From Bacteroidota bacterium (GTDB lineage Bacteria; Bacteroidota; Bacteroidia; B-17B0; Aurantibacillaceae): DNA of 64,000 bases. Positions 18,229 through 26,798 of the stretch are shown piece after piece (positions within the stretch are counted from its first letter, which is position 1; each line of letters opens with the position of its first letter). The position numbers and the translations under genes are program-made. The stretch is from contig JACCXH010000049.1 of the NCBI GenBank assembly GCA_013697245.1, positions 62,001 through 126,000 on the forward strand, written 5' to 3'. The notes below the pieces were generated by a model. The model made no database searches and had not been told where the DNA came from. It worked only from the letters and a program-made list of their open reading frames with translations.

Positions 18229-18236
18229 TATCTTTG
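18229..18236 (+). promoter_or_regulatory. Candidate -7 element TATCTTTG
   Basis: TATCTTTG matches TAnnTTTG, 40 nt before the ATG at 18277. There is no clear TTTG at the usual 19-nt spacing; the upstream region is A/T-rich. It probably drives the barrel gene. Confidence 0.35.
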
Positions 18237-18276
18237 TAATAGTTTTTATTTAAACAATAAACTTAAAAAAACAACT

Positions 18277-19245
18277 ATGAAAAAATCGATTGCACTAGTT
18301 GCACTAGCGTTTGGGGTAACCAACGCATTTGCACAAGATTTAACCTCAAAAAAGGGTGAACCTATTTTACCAGAGGCCGGAGATTGGGGCATAGCCGTAG
18401 ACGCTACTCCATTTTTAAACTACGCAGGTAATATGTTTGGAAAAACAGCTAATAACGTTGCTCCGACATGGAATTTTCTTACAAATAACCAAACAATTAC
18501 AGGAAAATACTTTAAAGATGCCGGAATGGCATACAGAGGTACTTTAAGAATTGGTTTTGGTGGCGCTACTGTTAGAGAAATGGCAGCTGATAGAATGACA
18601 ACAGCTAATTCTCCTACTGCTAATGGATTTCCAACTGCATCTAAAATGGTTGAAAATACTTGGAAACACTCTAACACTACTATTGGTTTAGCAGGTGGTA
18701 TTGAAAAACGTAAAGGCAAAACCCGTTTACAAGGGTTTTATGGTGGAGAAGTTGGCATTTATGCAAACATGCAAAAGGATAAATACACTTATGGTAATAC
18801 TTTAGCTGTTAATTTAACACCTACAGGTCCGGGCCAAGCTACAAATGTAGACGTTACTGCTGCTGATAATGTTGGTGCATCAGGAAACGTTGTTTCTGCT
18901 GTTGGTATTTTTCAAGGTGCTGCTGCTGGTGATCAAGCGCGTATAACAGAGCGTAAGTATGGTACTGTTTTCTCTTTTGGTGTACGTGGTTTTATTGGTG
19001 CTGAATACTTCTTCTTACCGAAAATGAGTTTTGGTGGTGAATTTGGTTGGGGCCTTGGAATCTCTAGTACTGGTAAATCAAAAACAACTTACGAAGCTAC
19101 CGGAAATAATGGTGGTAGTGCAACAGACGCAATTGGTTCTGCTGAGATCGAAGGTTCTAAAAATGGTTCATTTGCTCTTGATACAGATAATAAAAATTCA
19201 GTTTGGGGTCCAAGCGCAACATTGCGTTTAGCGTTCCATTTCTAA
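18277..19245 (+). CDS. Outer-membrane beta-barrel protein
   Basis: The 322-residue product has a signal peptide (1-19, NAFA|Q). The mature region is rich in Gly, Ala and Thr, with alternating strands such as RGTLRIGFGGATV, RLQGFYGGEVGIYA, FSFGVRGFIGAEYFFLP and FGGEFGWGLGIS. It ends in LRLAFHF, a good terminal beta-signal with aromatic residue for BAM insertion. A monocistronic unit: it has its own -7 element upstream and a strong terminator downstream. Likely an abundant general porin-like protein, but no function can be assigned. Confidence 0.75.
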   Translation: MKKSIALVALAFGVTNAFAQDLTSKKGEPILPEAGDWGIAVDATPFLNYAGNMFGKTANNVAPTWNFLTNNQTITGKYFKDAGMAYRGTLRIGFGGATVREMAADRMTTANSPTANGFPTASKMVENTWKHSNTTIGLAGGIEKRKGKTRLQGFYGGEVGIYANMQKDKYTYGNTLAVNLTPTGPGQATNVDVTAADNVGASGNVVSAVGIFQGAAAGDQARITERKYGTVFSFGVRGFIGAEYFFLPKMSFGGEFGWGLGISSTGKSKTTYEATGNNGGSATDAIGSAEIEGSKNGSFALDTDNKNSVWGPSATLRLAFHF

Positions 19246-19267
19246 TTAATAATTACTTCATTTTTAA

Positions 19268-19298
19268 AACCCTTCTCAGCAATGAGAGGGGTTTTTTG
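19268..19298 (+). terminator. Rho-independent terminator after barrel gene
   Basis: The stem AACCCTTCTCA / TGAGAGGGGTT (one G-U pair) around loop GCAA is followed by T6, 22 nt after the stop codon at 19245. Confidence 0.85.
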
Positions 19299-19592
19299 CT
19301 TTAAGTCAGATATCCTAGATTCCTAACTGGCGATATTGTTAATTTTCTGTTGATATTTGAATTAAAGCTTGTTTTGTTAGACTTTATTCAAGAAATGTTA
19401 ATTTTTAATTTGTTAATTGATTGTTATTAAAGTATTATCATAATTTCCTATATTCGCGGTGCCTTAAAAAGAACGACAAATGTGTCATACATAACTAATA
19501 CAAATGTTAATCTTAATTTTCTAAACATTGTAGAGAGGTATTGCTAAAAATAAATAAATAAACAATAAATAAAAAAACAAAAACCCAAAAAA
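19299..19592 (+). other. Long leader/promoter region of first Ig-repeat T9SS gene
   Basis: There is no gene in this stretch. It holds a block around 19391-19456 (GAAATGTTAATTT, then TTGTTAATTGATTGTT) that recurs before the next paralogue at 21961-22027. TATATTCG at 19449-19456 is a candidate -7 element. An A-rich leader of about 130 nt ends in poly-A runs just before the ATG. Confidence 0.5.
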
Positions 19593-21890
19593 ATGAAAAA
19601 AAACTACTCAATTATTAAAACAATGATTGTGCTAATGATCCTGGTTGCAGGTAAAATTGGCGCACAGTGTACTAACCCATCAGCTTTTGGTTCGGCCACA
19701 GCGCCAGCGCCAGGCGGAACTGTACAAGTTACAACATGTATGTTTGCAGGCGAATATGGTACAATTAATTCAATTGTAGCTGGTAATACATATTCAACTA
19801 CTTCTTCTATTGCGGGCGATTTTATTACAATTCGTTCAGGTACATCTAACGGGCCAGTTGTTGCTTTTGGTATTACACCATTAACTTGGGTTGCAACTAC
19901 AGCAGGCACTCACTTTGCGCACGTTAATACAAATTATGCTTGCGGAACTCTTAATTCTTGTCATACATTGAATGTTGGATGTTATCCTGCAGGAGTTGCG
20001 AATGACCCTTGTGCTAGTGCTATTTCTATTTTACCTGTAGGTGCTTATCCTGGTACATCAATTGGTTCAACAATTGAAAGTCCGGCTGTTCCGGGTTGTA
20101 CAACTGGTGCTCCTACCGTAGGGGGTGTTTGGTACACAGTAATTGGTAATGGCAATAAATTAGGGCTTACTACATGTGGTACAGCTTGGGATTCAAAAAT
20201 CTGGGTTTATACTGGTACTTGTGGCGCCTATACTTGCGTAACTGATAATGATGATAATGGGCCTCTTTGTGCAGGTGTTGCTGCTTCAGTAGCATGGTGT
20301 TCTACTGCGGGTGTACAATACCGTGTTTTGGTTGCAGGTTTTTCTACATCAAGCGCCTTTACATTAAATGCGACGCAAACTGTTGTTGCTACTCCTACTA
20401 TTACCGCATCTCAAAACCCAATTTGCTCTGGTAAAACTGCAACTTTAACTGGTACTGGTAATTCTACATATACTTTTAACCCAGGTAACATTGCAGCGGC
20501 AACAGCAACTGTAGCTCCTGCTGCTACAATACAATATACTTTAACAGGCTTAAATGCTGCTACAGGTTGCCTTGCACCTGCAGCTTTTATTACGCTTACT
20601 GTGAATCCTACTCCTACTGTTGCTGTAAATAGTGGTGTAGCTTGTTCAGGTAACTCGTTTACAATGGCTCCAAGCGGAGCACTAACTTACACATTTAGTA
20701 GTGGTAGTGCCGTAGTTACTCCAACAATTAACACATCATATACTGTAACAGGTACTGCCGCAAACGGTTGTACAAACACAGCAGTTAGTTCTGTTACTGT
20801 TAACGCCGCTCCAACAATTTTAGTAAATAGTGGAGCAATCTGTTCTGGTTCCTCATTTACAATGGCTCCAAGTGGTGCTTCTACTTATACTTTTAGCAGC
20901 GGTAGCGCAGTAGTTTCTCCAACTGCAAACGCTTCTTATTCTGTTACAGGAACAAGTACTGCAGGTTGTGTATCTTCAAGCCCTGCAGTTTCAACAGTTT
21001 CGGTTAATGCCGTTCCTACTGTTTCTGTAGCTGGTGGTTCTATTTGTAATGGACAATCATTTACTTTAACTCCTTCTGGTGCTTCTACTTATACGTTCTC
21101 AACAGGACCGGTAGTTTCTCCTTCTGTAACCTCTAGCTATTCAGTTACTGGTACAAGTGCAGCAGGTTGCGTATCTTCAAATACAGCGGTAGCTTCAGTT
21201 ACTGTTAACGCAAGTCCAACAATTTCTATTGCTAGTGGCGCAATTTGTGCCGGAGGTTCATTTACATTAAGTCCTTCCGGAGCTTCATCATATACATATG
21301 TGCCTGCTGGTCCGGTTGTTTCACCAACTGCTACTGCTACCTATTCAATTATTGGTACTAATACTATTGGTTGTTCTTCAAACGCCGTTGCTTCAGTAAC
21401 TGTTAATGCGTCGCCAACCGTTTCAGCTGTTTCTAATACAAGTTTAATTTGTGCTGGTCAAACTGCAAGTTTAACTGCAAGTGGTGCCGCAACTTATACA
21501 TGGAATACGGCAGCAACTACTACAGTAATTGCAGTTTCTCCCACAGTAACAACTTCTTATACAGTTACTGGTAGTGGTGCTACTGGTTGTACAAATACAT
21601 TTACAATTTCACAAGCTGTTTCGCCTTGTACAGGTATCAATGCTACAACTGCTTCTGTAAATGGTGTTTTAGTTTATCCAAATCCTAATACAGGTGTTTT
21701 CACAATTGAATTAAACAATGGTTCAGTTAAAAACATTGATGTAATGGATCTTACAGGAAGAATTGTTTTATCTAACACGACTTCAAATGATAAAGTTGAT
21801 TTTAATATCAATACTTTAGCAAATGGAGTTTATTATGTTAGAATTCAATCGAATAACACCGTTGAGGTTATCAAGATTGTTAAACAATAA
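19593..21890 (+). CDS. Ig-like-repeat surface protein, T9SS type A sorting domain
   Basis: The 765-residue product has a signal peptide (about 1-23, KIGA|Q). An N-terminal region (about 25-265) is rich in Cys, Gly and Thr; its 145-265 part, with GVWYTVIGNGNKLGLTTCG, resembles a pre-peptidase-like sandwich. About six Ig-like modules of 75-80 residues follow, each with a 'ICSGxSFTLxPSGAxTYTFSxG' core and 'VTVNAxPT' joint. A typical T9SS type A sorting domain closes it (about 692-765; VYPNPNTGVFTIELNNG, NGVYYVRI, IKIVKQ). The sorting domain directs export and A-LPS-type attachment at the cell surface. Likely an adhesin. Its last 221 nt nearly match those of the neighbouring gene. Confidence 0.88.
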   Translation: MKKNYSIIKTMIVLMILVAGKIGAQCTNPSAFGSATAPAPGGTVQVTTCMFAGEYGTINSIVAGNTYSTTSSIAGDFITIRSGTSNGPVVAFGITPLTWVATTAGTHFAHVNTNYACGTLNSCHTLNVGCYPAGVANDPCASAISILPVGAYPGTSIGSTIESPAVPGCTTGAPTVGGVWYTVIGNGNKLGLTTCGTAWDSKIWVYTGTCGAYTCVTDNDDNGPLCAGVAASVAWCSTAGVQYRVLVAGFSTSSAFTLNATQTVVATPTITASQNPICSGKTATLTGTGNSTYTFNPGNIAAATATVAPAATIQYTLTGLNAATGCLAPAAFITLTVNPTPTVAVNSGVACSGNSFTMAPSGALTYTFSSGSAVVTPTINTSYTVTGTAANGCTNTAVSSVTVNAAPTILVNSGAICSGSSFTMAPSGASTYTFSSGSAVVSPTANASYSVTGTSTAGCVSSSPAVSTVSVNAVPTVSVAGGSICNGQSFTLTPSGASTYTFSTGPVVSPSVTSSYSVTGTSAAGCVSSNTAVASVTVNASPTISIASGAICAGGSFTLSPSGASSYTYVPAGPVVSPTATATYSIIGTNTIGCSSNAVASVTVNASPTVSAVSNTSLICAGQTASLTASGAATYTWNTAATTTVIAVSPTVTTSYTVTGSGATGCTNTFTISQAVSPCTGINATTASVNGVLVYPNPNTGVFTIELNNGSVKNIDVMDLTGRIVLSNTTSNDKVDFNINTLANGVYYVRIQSNNTVEVIKIVKQ
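21670..21890 (+). repeat. Direct repeat copy 1: T9SS sorting-domain coding sequence
   Basis: These 221 nt align without gaps to 24865-25085 with about 8 differences, including a run of over 125 identical bases. The preceding Ig modules differ at many silent positions between the two genes, so identity rises sharply at the sorting domain. Confidence 0.9.
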
Positions 21891-21908
21891 GAGTTTTAAT
21901 ACCTCTTT

Positions 21909-21944
21909 TAAAAGCCTGTCCTTAATCAAAGGACAGGCTTTTTT
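21909..21944 (+). terminator. Rho-independent terminator after first Ig-repeat gene
   Basis: The perfect stem AAAGCCTGTCCTT / AAGGACAGGCTTT with a short loop is followed by a T run, 20 nt after the stop at 21890. It separates the two paralogues transcriptionally. Confidence 0.9.
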
Positions 21945-22196
21945 ATTGGAATTATTTTAAGAAATGTTAATTAACTATTTTGTTAATTGATTGTTGATAA
22001 ATTGAAGTTATCAATTCCCTAACTTTACGCTCAAAGGTCAATGTAATCTATAATTGAGTAATACATGGTTTTTTAACCGGTAACAATAAATTTGGTAAGA
22101 GCAAAAACTAATTTTATGTTAATTTCAATTAAGAGTTAAACAAAACGCCTATTAATTAGTTAACAAGACAAACAAAACAAATAAAAACAAACAAAA
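21945..22196 (+). other. Leader/promoter region of second Ig-repeat T9SS gene
   Basis: Gene-free. A block homologous to the region before the first paralogue (GAAATGTTAATTAAC, TTGTTAATTGATTGTTG) lies at 21961-21996. TAACTTTA at 22020-22027 is a candidate -7 element, giving a leader of about 165 nt that is A-rich near the ATG. Confidence 0.5.
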
Positions 22197-25085
22197 ATGA
22201 AAAAAATTTACAAATCAATTTTGGGTCTATCTTTACTTCTTGCAGGAGTAAATATTAAGGCTCAAGTATCAGCTTATAGTTTTAGTCAAACAGCTGGTGT
22301 TTACAGTGCTATAGCAGGAGGTACTGTCTATGGTTCTACAACAAGTGATGATGAATATTTCGTTGACCCCGCGGTTCCTTTAGGAGGATTTGCAACAACA
22401 GGTGTAGGTATTCCTATAGGATTTAATTTTGTTTATAATGGCTTTACAGCTAATCGTATTGGTATTTCAAATAATGGTTGGATCAGTTTAGGTAATTCAA
22501 CGATTACACCAAACCCGATTGATATGAGTGTTAGTAATTCTTATAGTTCAATAGATGCTACTTCTACTGCGCCAACAAGTCTTCAAAACGTAATAGCTAG
22601 CTTGACTAGGGATTTGCAGGGACAAGCTGGATCTTCTTTGAGGGTTCAAACTTTAGGCGTTACTCCAAATCAAACGCTAGTTGTTCAGTTCGCAGGTTAC
22701 CGAAAATATGCTGCAGCTGGAGATAACTTTAATTTTCAAATTAGGTTATCAGAAACTAGTAATTTAATAAATATTGTTTATGGAACCTTTACAACTACAT
22801 CTGCTGGAACGGCAGAGGTTGGTTTACGTGGCACAACTAATACGGATTTTAATAATAGAAATGTTACGAGTCCAACACCTTGGGCAAATTCGATTGCTGG
22901 AGTTGTTAATACAGCATTAGTAAATTTTAATGCAACTTTAACTCCTGTTAGTGGTCAAAATTACCGCTGGACTCCACCACCAATTTGTGCAGGAGCACCA
23001 GCAGCTAGTAATGCTGTTGCCACACCGACAGCAATTTGTGCCGGAGGAAATAGTAATTTAAGTCTATCTACAACCTATACAAGCACAGGTCTTACATATC
23101 AATGGTTTTCAGCCCCTGCTTTAGCTGGGCCTTACACTTCTATTGCAGGTGCAAATCTTACAACTTATGCCGCAACATCTTTAACTTCAACAATATTTTA
23201 TAAAGCGGTTATAACATGTAGTGTTGGTCCTGCTAGTACAACAGCGACAGCGGTACAGGTACTTGTTAATTCAAATCCAACGGTTTCTATAGTGCCATCA
23301 TCAACAACTATTTGTTTTCCTAGTACTAGTACAGTTAATTTAACTGCGTCAGGTGCAACTTCTTATACTTGGTCGCCAGCTGCTTCATTAAGTTCATCTA
23401 CAGGTACTTCAGTTATTGCTTCTCCAACAGCTAATACTGTTTATTCTATTGTTGGTACCTTTACAACGGGTTGTTCAAATACTGCAACCATTGCAATATC
23501 TGCTAATCCAACTCCATCATTAACCGCAACAAGCGCAAGTGTTTGTGCTAACAGTAGTGTAGCGATAAGTGTATCATCACCTTCGTTCGCGTATTGTCAA
23601 CCGGTATATTCAACCGGAACAGGTTCAGGTGATTACATTGGAGGCGTTCAATTAGGAACAATTACAAATACTACCACGGGTTTAGCAACTCCTTTTTACA
23701 CTTTATATCCTACTTCAGCTAATACAACTGCTACTTTAACAGCAGGAAGTACTTATACATTATATTTAAATCCCGGAAGCTATGGATTTAGTAATGGCAT
23801 GGCTGCATGGATCGATTATAATAAAAATGGTAATTTAGCTGATCTTGGTGAGAAACTTGGAGAAGTAACTATTAATGGTGCTTACCCAACCTTTAGCGTA
23901 GTTATTTTTACAGTTCCCGCCAGTGCTTTTAATGGTACTACCCGTTTCCGCGTGCGTGAAGCTTATTTTACAACTAATATTGATCCTTGTACTGGTTATA
24001 CTTATGGTGAAACAGAAGATTACAATATTACAATCGTTGGCGGGGCAAATCAGTATAACTGGTCACCTGCTACATTCTTAAGTTCAACTTCTGGTTCTAC
24101 AGTAGTTAGTACTCCTGCTACAAGCACAAATTATACAGTTTCAACTGTAGTGAATGGTTGTACAGGTTCTGCTACATCTTTAGTTACAGCTAATACCACA
24201 TCTATATCTATCACAGGTGCTTCATCAGTTTGTGCTGGTGGAACAGTTAATTTAACTGCAAGTGGCGCTACTACTTATACTTGGAATACAGCAGCAAATA
24301 CAGCAAGTATTGCTGCGAGCCCTTCTGTAAATACTACTTATACAGCTGCTGGTACTGGTACCAATGGTTGTGTAGGTTCTGCTACACAAGCTGTTGTTGT
24401 TAATGCTAACCCAACTATTACAGTTGCAGGTGGTACAATTTGTTCAGGCCAATCATTCACGTTAAGCCCATTTGGCGCATCTACCTATTCGTATTCAACC
24501 GGACCAGTTGTTAGTCCTTCAGTAACTTCTAGTTACTCAGTAACCGGAACAAGTTCTGTGGGTTGTGCATCATCAAATACGGCTGTTGCTTCAGTTAGTG
24601 TTAATGCAACACCAACAGTTTCAGCTATTAGTTCGGCCAGTTTAATTTGTGCCGGGCAAACTGCAAGCTTAACTGCGAGTGGTGCTGCAACCTACAGCTG
24701 GAATACTGCCGCTACAACGACTGTAATTGCTATCTCTCCAACAGTAACTACTTCTTATACTGTTACAGGTAGTACTAATGGTTGTACTAATGCATTTGTA
24801 GTTTCACAAGCTGTTTCTCCTTGTACGGGAATTAATACTACGGCCTCTTCTTTAAGTGGTTTATTAGTTTATCCAAATCCAAATACAGGTGTTTTCACAA
24901 TTGAATTAAATAATGGTTCAGTTAAAAACATTGATGTAATGGATCTTACAGGAAGAATTGTTTTATCTAACACGACTTCAAATGATAAAGTTGATTTTAA
25001 TATCAATACTTTAGCAAATGGTGTTTATTATGTTAGAATTCAATCTAATAACATGGTTGAGGTTATCAAAATTGTAAAACAATAA
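22197..25085 (+). CDS. Large Ig-like/GEVED surface protein, T9SS type A sorting domain
   Basis: The 962-residue product has a signal peptide (1-22, NIKA|Q). An N-terminal sandwich (about 25-260) includes 'GIPIGFNFVYNGFTANRIGISNNGWISLG'-type features. Ig-like modules follow, including a CSVGPAST-type one. A GEVED domain lies at about 540-610 (AAWIDYNKNGNLADLGEK to YGETEDYNITIVG), and four more Ig-like modules lead to the T9SS type A domain (about 890-962). GEVED domains occur in surface adhesins and secreted enzymes. It shares module sequences and the sorting domain with the gene upstream, and both are probably products of a duplication with module shuffling. Likely a surface adhesin. Confidence 0.88.
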   Translation: MKKIYKSILGLSLLLAGVNIKAQVSAYSFSQTAGVYSAIAGGTVYGSTTSDDEYFVDPAVPLGGFATTGVGIPIGFNFVYNGFTANRIGISNNGWISLGNSTITPNPIDMSVSNSYSSIDATSTAPTSLQNVIASLTRDLQGQAGSSLRVQTLGVTPNQTLVVQFAGYRKYAAAGDNFNFQIRLSETSNLINIVYGTFTTTSAGTAEVGLRGTTNTDFNNRNVTSPTPWANSIAGVVNTALVNFNATLTPVSGQNYRWTPPPICAGAPAASNAVATPTAICAGGNSNLSLSTTYTSTGLTYQWFSAPALAGPYTSIAGANLTTYAATSLTSTIFYKAVITCSVGPASTTATAVQVLVNSNPTVSIVPSSTTICFPSTSTVNLTASGATSYTWSPAASLSSSTGTSVIASPTANTVYSIVGTFTTGCSNTATIAISANPTPSLTATSASVCANSSVAISVSSPSFAYCQPVYSTGTGSGDYIGGVQLGTITNTTTGLATPFYTLYPTSANTTATLTAGSTYTLYLNPGSYGFSNGMAAWIDYNKNGNLADLGEKLGEVTINGAYPTFSVVIFTVPASAFNGTTRFRVREAYFTTNIDPCTGYTYGETEDYNITIVGGANQYNWSPATFLSSTSGSTVVSTPATSTNYTVSTVVNGCTGSATSLVTANTTSISITGASSVCAGGTVNLTASGATTYTWNTAANTASIAASPSVNTTYTAAGTGTNGCVGSATQAVVVNANPTITVAGGTICSGQSFTLSPFGASTYSYSTGPVVSPSVTSSYSVTGTSSVGCASSNTAVASVSVNATPTVSAISSASLICAGQTASLTASGAATYSWNTAATTTVIAISPTVTTSYTVTGSTNGCTNAFVVSQAVSPCTGINTTASSLSGLLVYPNPNTGVFTIELNNGSVKNIDVMDLTGRIVLSNTTSNDKVDFNINTLANGVYYVRIQSNNMVEVIKIVKQ
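24865..25085 (+). repeat. Direct repeat copy 2: T9SS sorting-domain coding sequence
   Basis: Second copy of the 221-nt repeat of 21670-21890, about 96% identical by hand alignment, ending exactly at the stop codon in both genes. Its left edge is near the conserved 'TTTATCCAAATCC' coding for the YPNP motif. Confidence 0.9.
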
Positions 25086-25105
25086 TTACTAAAGTTAATT
25101 TTATA

Positions 25106-25136
25106 AAAAAGCCCCCAAATTATTTGGGGGCTTTTT
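25106..25136 (+). terminator. Rho-independent terminator after second Ig-repeat gene
   Basis: AAAAAGCCCCCAAAT / ATTTGGGGGCTTTTT forms a 15-bp stem followed by T-rich sequence, 21 nt after the stop codon at 25085. Its A-rich 5' side makes it potentially bidirectional. Confidence 0.9.
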
Positions 25137-25207
25137 GTTTTTAGCAAAACTAAAATGCTAGTTTTGTGTTATCTTTAAACAATAACTAACCCTAAAAATA
25201 AATTATT

Positions 25208-25822
25208 ATGGCTTTTGAACTACCAAAATTAAACTACGCGAACAACGCTTTAGAACCACATATTGATGCAAGAACAATGGAGATCCACCACGACAAGCAT
25301 CACCAGGCTTACGTTACCAATTTAAATAACGCTATTGCCGGAACTGAAATGGAAAAAATGAGCATTGAAGATATTTGCAAGAATATCTCAAAATATCCGG
25401 CAGCTGTTAGAAATAATGGTGGCGGACATTATAACCACTCATTATTTTGGGAAATTATGGGCCCAAAGGCGGGTGGTGTTCCTACAAACGAAGTTGGTAT
25501 GGCCATTGAAGCTGAATTAGGTGGCTTTGAAAAATTTAAAACAGATTTTACGCAGGCAGGTATTACACGCTTTGGTAGCGGTTGGGCATGGTTATGTGTA
25601 AAAGCAGATGGAAAATTAGCCGTATGCAGCACACCAAACCAGGATAATCCTTTAATGGATGTTGTGGATGGCTGTAAAGGCACACCGATCTTAGGAATGG
25701 ATGTTTGGGAACATGCTTATTATTTAGATTACCAAAACCGTCGCCCCGATTATATTGGCGCATTCTTTAATGTGATAAACTGGAATAAAGTAAATGAACT
25801 TTATTTAAAAGCAAAAAAGTAA
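25208..25822 (+). CDS. sodA: Superoxide dismutase, Mn-type signature
   Basis: The 204-residue enzyme disproportionates superoxide in the cytoplasm. Metal ligands are visible: H27 (MEIHHDKHH), H77 ([10 protein letters not shown]), D165 and H169 (DVWEHAYY). The GGH before NH and NQDNPL (Q145) are features of Mn-type rather than Fe-type SODs, though cambialistic use is possible. No signal peptide. It is flanked by terminators on both sides, so monocistronic, with a TATCTTTA element about 30 nt before the ATG. Confidence 0.93.
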   Translation: MAFELPKLNYANNALEPHIDARTMEIHHDKHHQAYVTNLNNAIAGTEMEKMSIEDICKNISKYPAAVRNNGGGHYNHSLFWEIMGPKAGGVPTNEVGMAIEAELGGFEKFKTDFTQAGITRFGSGWAWLCVKADGKLAVCSTPNQDNPLMDVVDGCKGTPILGMDVWEHAYYLDYQNRRPDYIGAFFNVINWNKVNELYLKAKK

Positions 25823-25845
25823 TATTTTAAAAATATAGCTTCAAG

Positions 25846-25872
25846 AAGCCTCTGGGAAACCGGGGGCTTTTT
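25846..25872 (+). terminator. Rho-independent terminator after SOD
   Basis: The stem AAGCCTCTGG / CCGGGGGCTT (with G-U pairs) around a GAAA tetraloop is followed by T5, 23 nt after the sod stop. Confidence 0.85.
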
Positions 25873-25885
25873 GTTTGCCATTTTT

Positions 25886-25997
25886 ACCACTAAGACACTG
25901 AGGGCACAAAGAAACACTAAGAAAATACAACTGATTGATAGATAAAAAAAACAAACTAAATCTTAGTGCAACGTAGTGTTCTCAGTGACTTAGTGGT
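25886..25997. repeat. Intergenic inverted repeat (ACCACTAAG family)
   Basis: The left arm ACCACTAAGACACTGAGGG and the reverse complement of the right arm (AACCACTAAGTCACTGAGAA) match closely, with another pair CACTAAGA further in. The element fills the convergent gap between SOD and proC. This type of 'CACTAAG...CACTGAG' palindrome recurs between genes in many bacterial genomes. Confidence 0.7.
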
Positions 25998-26003
25998 TAG
26001 CGC

Positions 26004-26798
26004 TTAAGGATTCATCTTCTTATACGCTTCAGTAATTCCTTTAATTACAGAAGAGCTTAATCCGTGATGCTCCATTTGATTTAAGCCGGTAATGGTAACA
26101 CCTTTTGGTGTGGTCACTTTATCAATTTCCTGTTCGGGATGCGAGTTGTTTTGAATTAAAAGATCTGCTGCGCCTTTTACGGTTTGCGCCGCAATTAAAC
26201 TGGCCGTTACTGCATCAAAACCAATTTCGATGCCGGCTTGTATGTTGGCACGGATGTAACGCATAGCAAAGGCTGTACCGCAAGCTCCAAGAATGGTAGA
26301 GGCATCCATTAATTTTTCGTCAATAGTAATTGTTTTTCCTAAAGCATTAAATAAATTTTCTATTGTTTTAATGTTTGCGCCATTTGCGTTTTTATATGAA
26401 ATGCAGGTCATACTTTGTCGAATAGCAATAGCTGTATTGGGCATAGCCCTGAAAATAGTTATTTTTTTTCCTAATTCATTTTCAAGATCGGCAATGCTAA
26501 TGCCCGAAATTACCGATACAACTAATTGCTTTGGGTTGAGGTGCTTCGCTATCTCTTTACTTATGTCTTTTGCTTGGAAAGGTTTTACGCATAACAGAAC
26601 AATATCTGCTTTTTTAACAGATGCTTTATTATCTGAAGAAACATGAACACCTTGTTTTTTTAAATGATCTAATGAAGAAAGATTTCTTCTCGTAACGGTA
26701 ATTTGTTTTGCTTTTACTAAACCTGAACTTATTAAACCTTCGGCAATTGCTTTACCTAAATTTCCTCCACCAATTATGGCAATAGAATTTACGCTCAT
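26004..26798 (-). CDS. proC: Pyrroline-5-carboxylate reductase
   Basis: The 264-residue enzyme makes proline from pyrroline-5-carboxylate with NAD(P)H. The N-terminal Rossmann motif is IIGGGNLGKAIAEGLISSG. Conserved blocks include VLLCVKPFQ, SVISGISI, IFRAMPNTAIAIRQSMTC and the signature VTTPKGVTITGLNQME, where other members read 'SPGGTT..G'. Length is standard. Its ATG overlaps the alaS stop (ATGA), so translation is probably coupled. Confidence 0.94.
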   Translation of the reverse strand: MSVNSIAIIGGGNLGKAIAEGLISSGLVKAKQITVTRRNLSSLDHLKKQGVHVSSDNKASVKKADIVLLCVKPFQAKDISKEIAKHLNPKQLVVSVISGISIADLENELGKKITIFRAMPNTAIAIRQSMTCISYKNANGANIKTIENLFNALGKTITIDEKLMDASTILGACGTAFAMRYIRANIQAGIEIGFDAVTASLIAAQTVKGAADLLIQNNSHPEQEIDKVTTPKGVTITGLNQMEHHGLSSSVIKGITEAYKKMNP

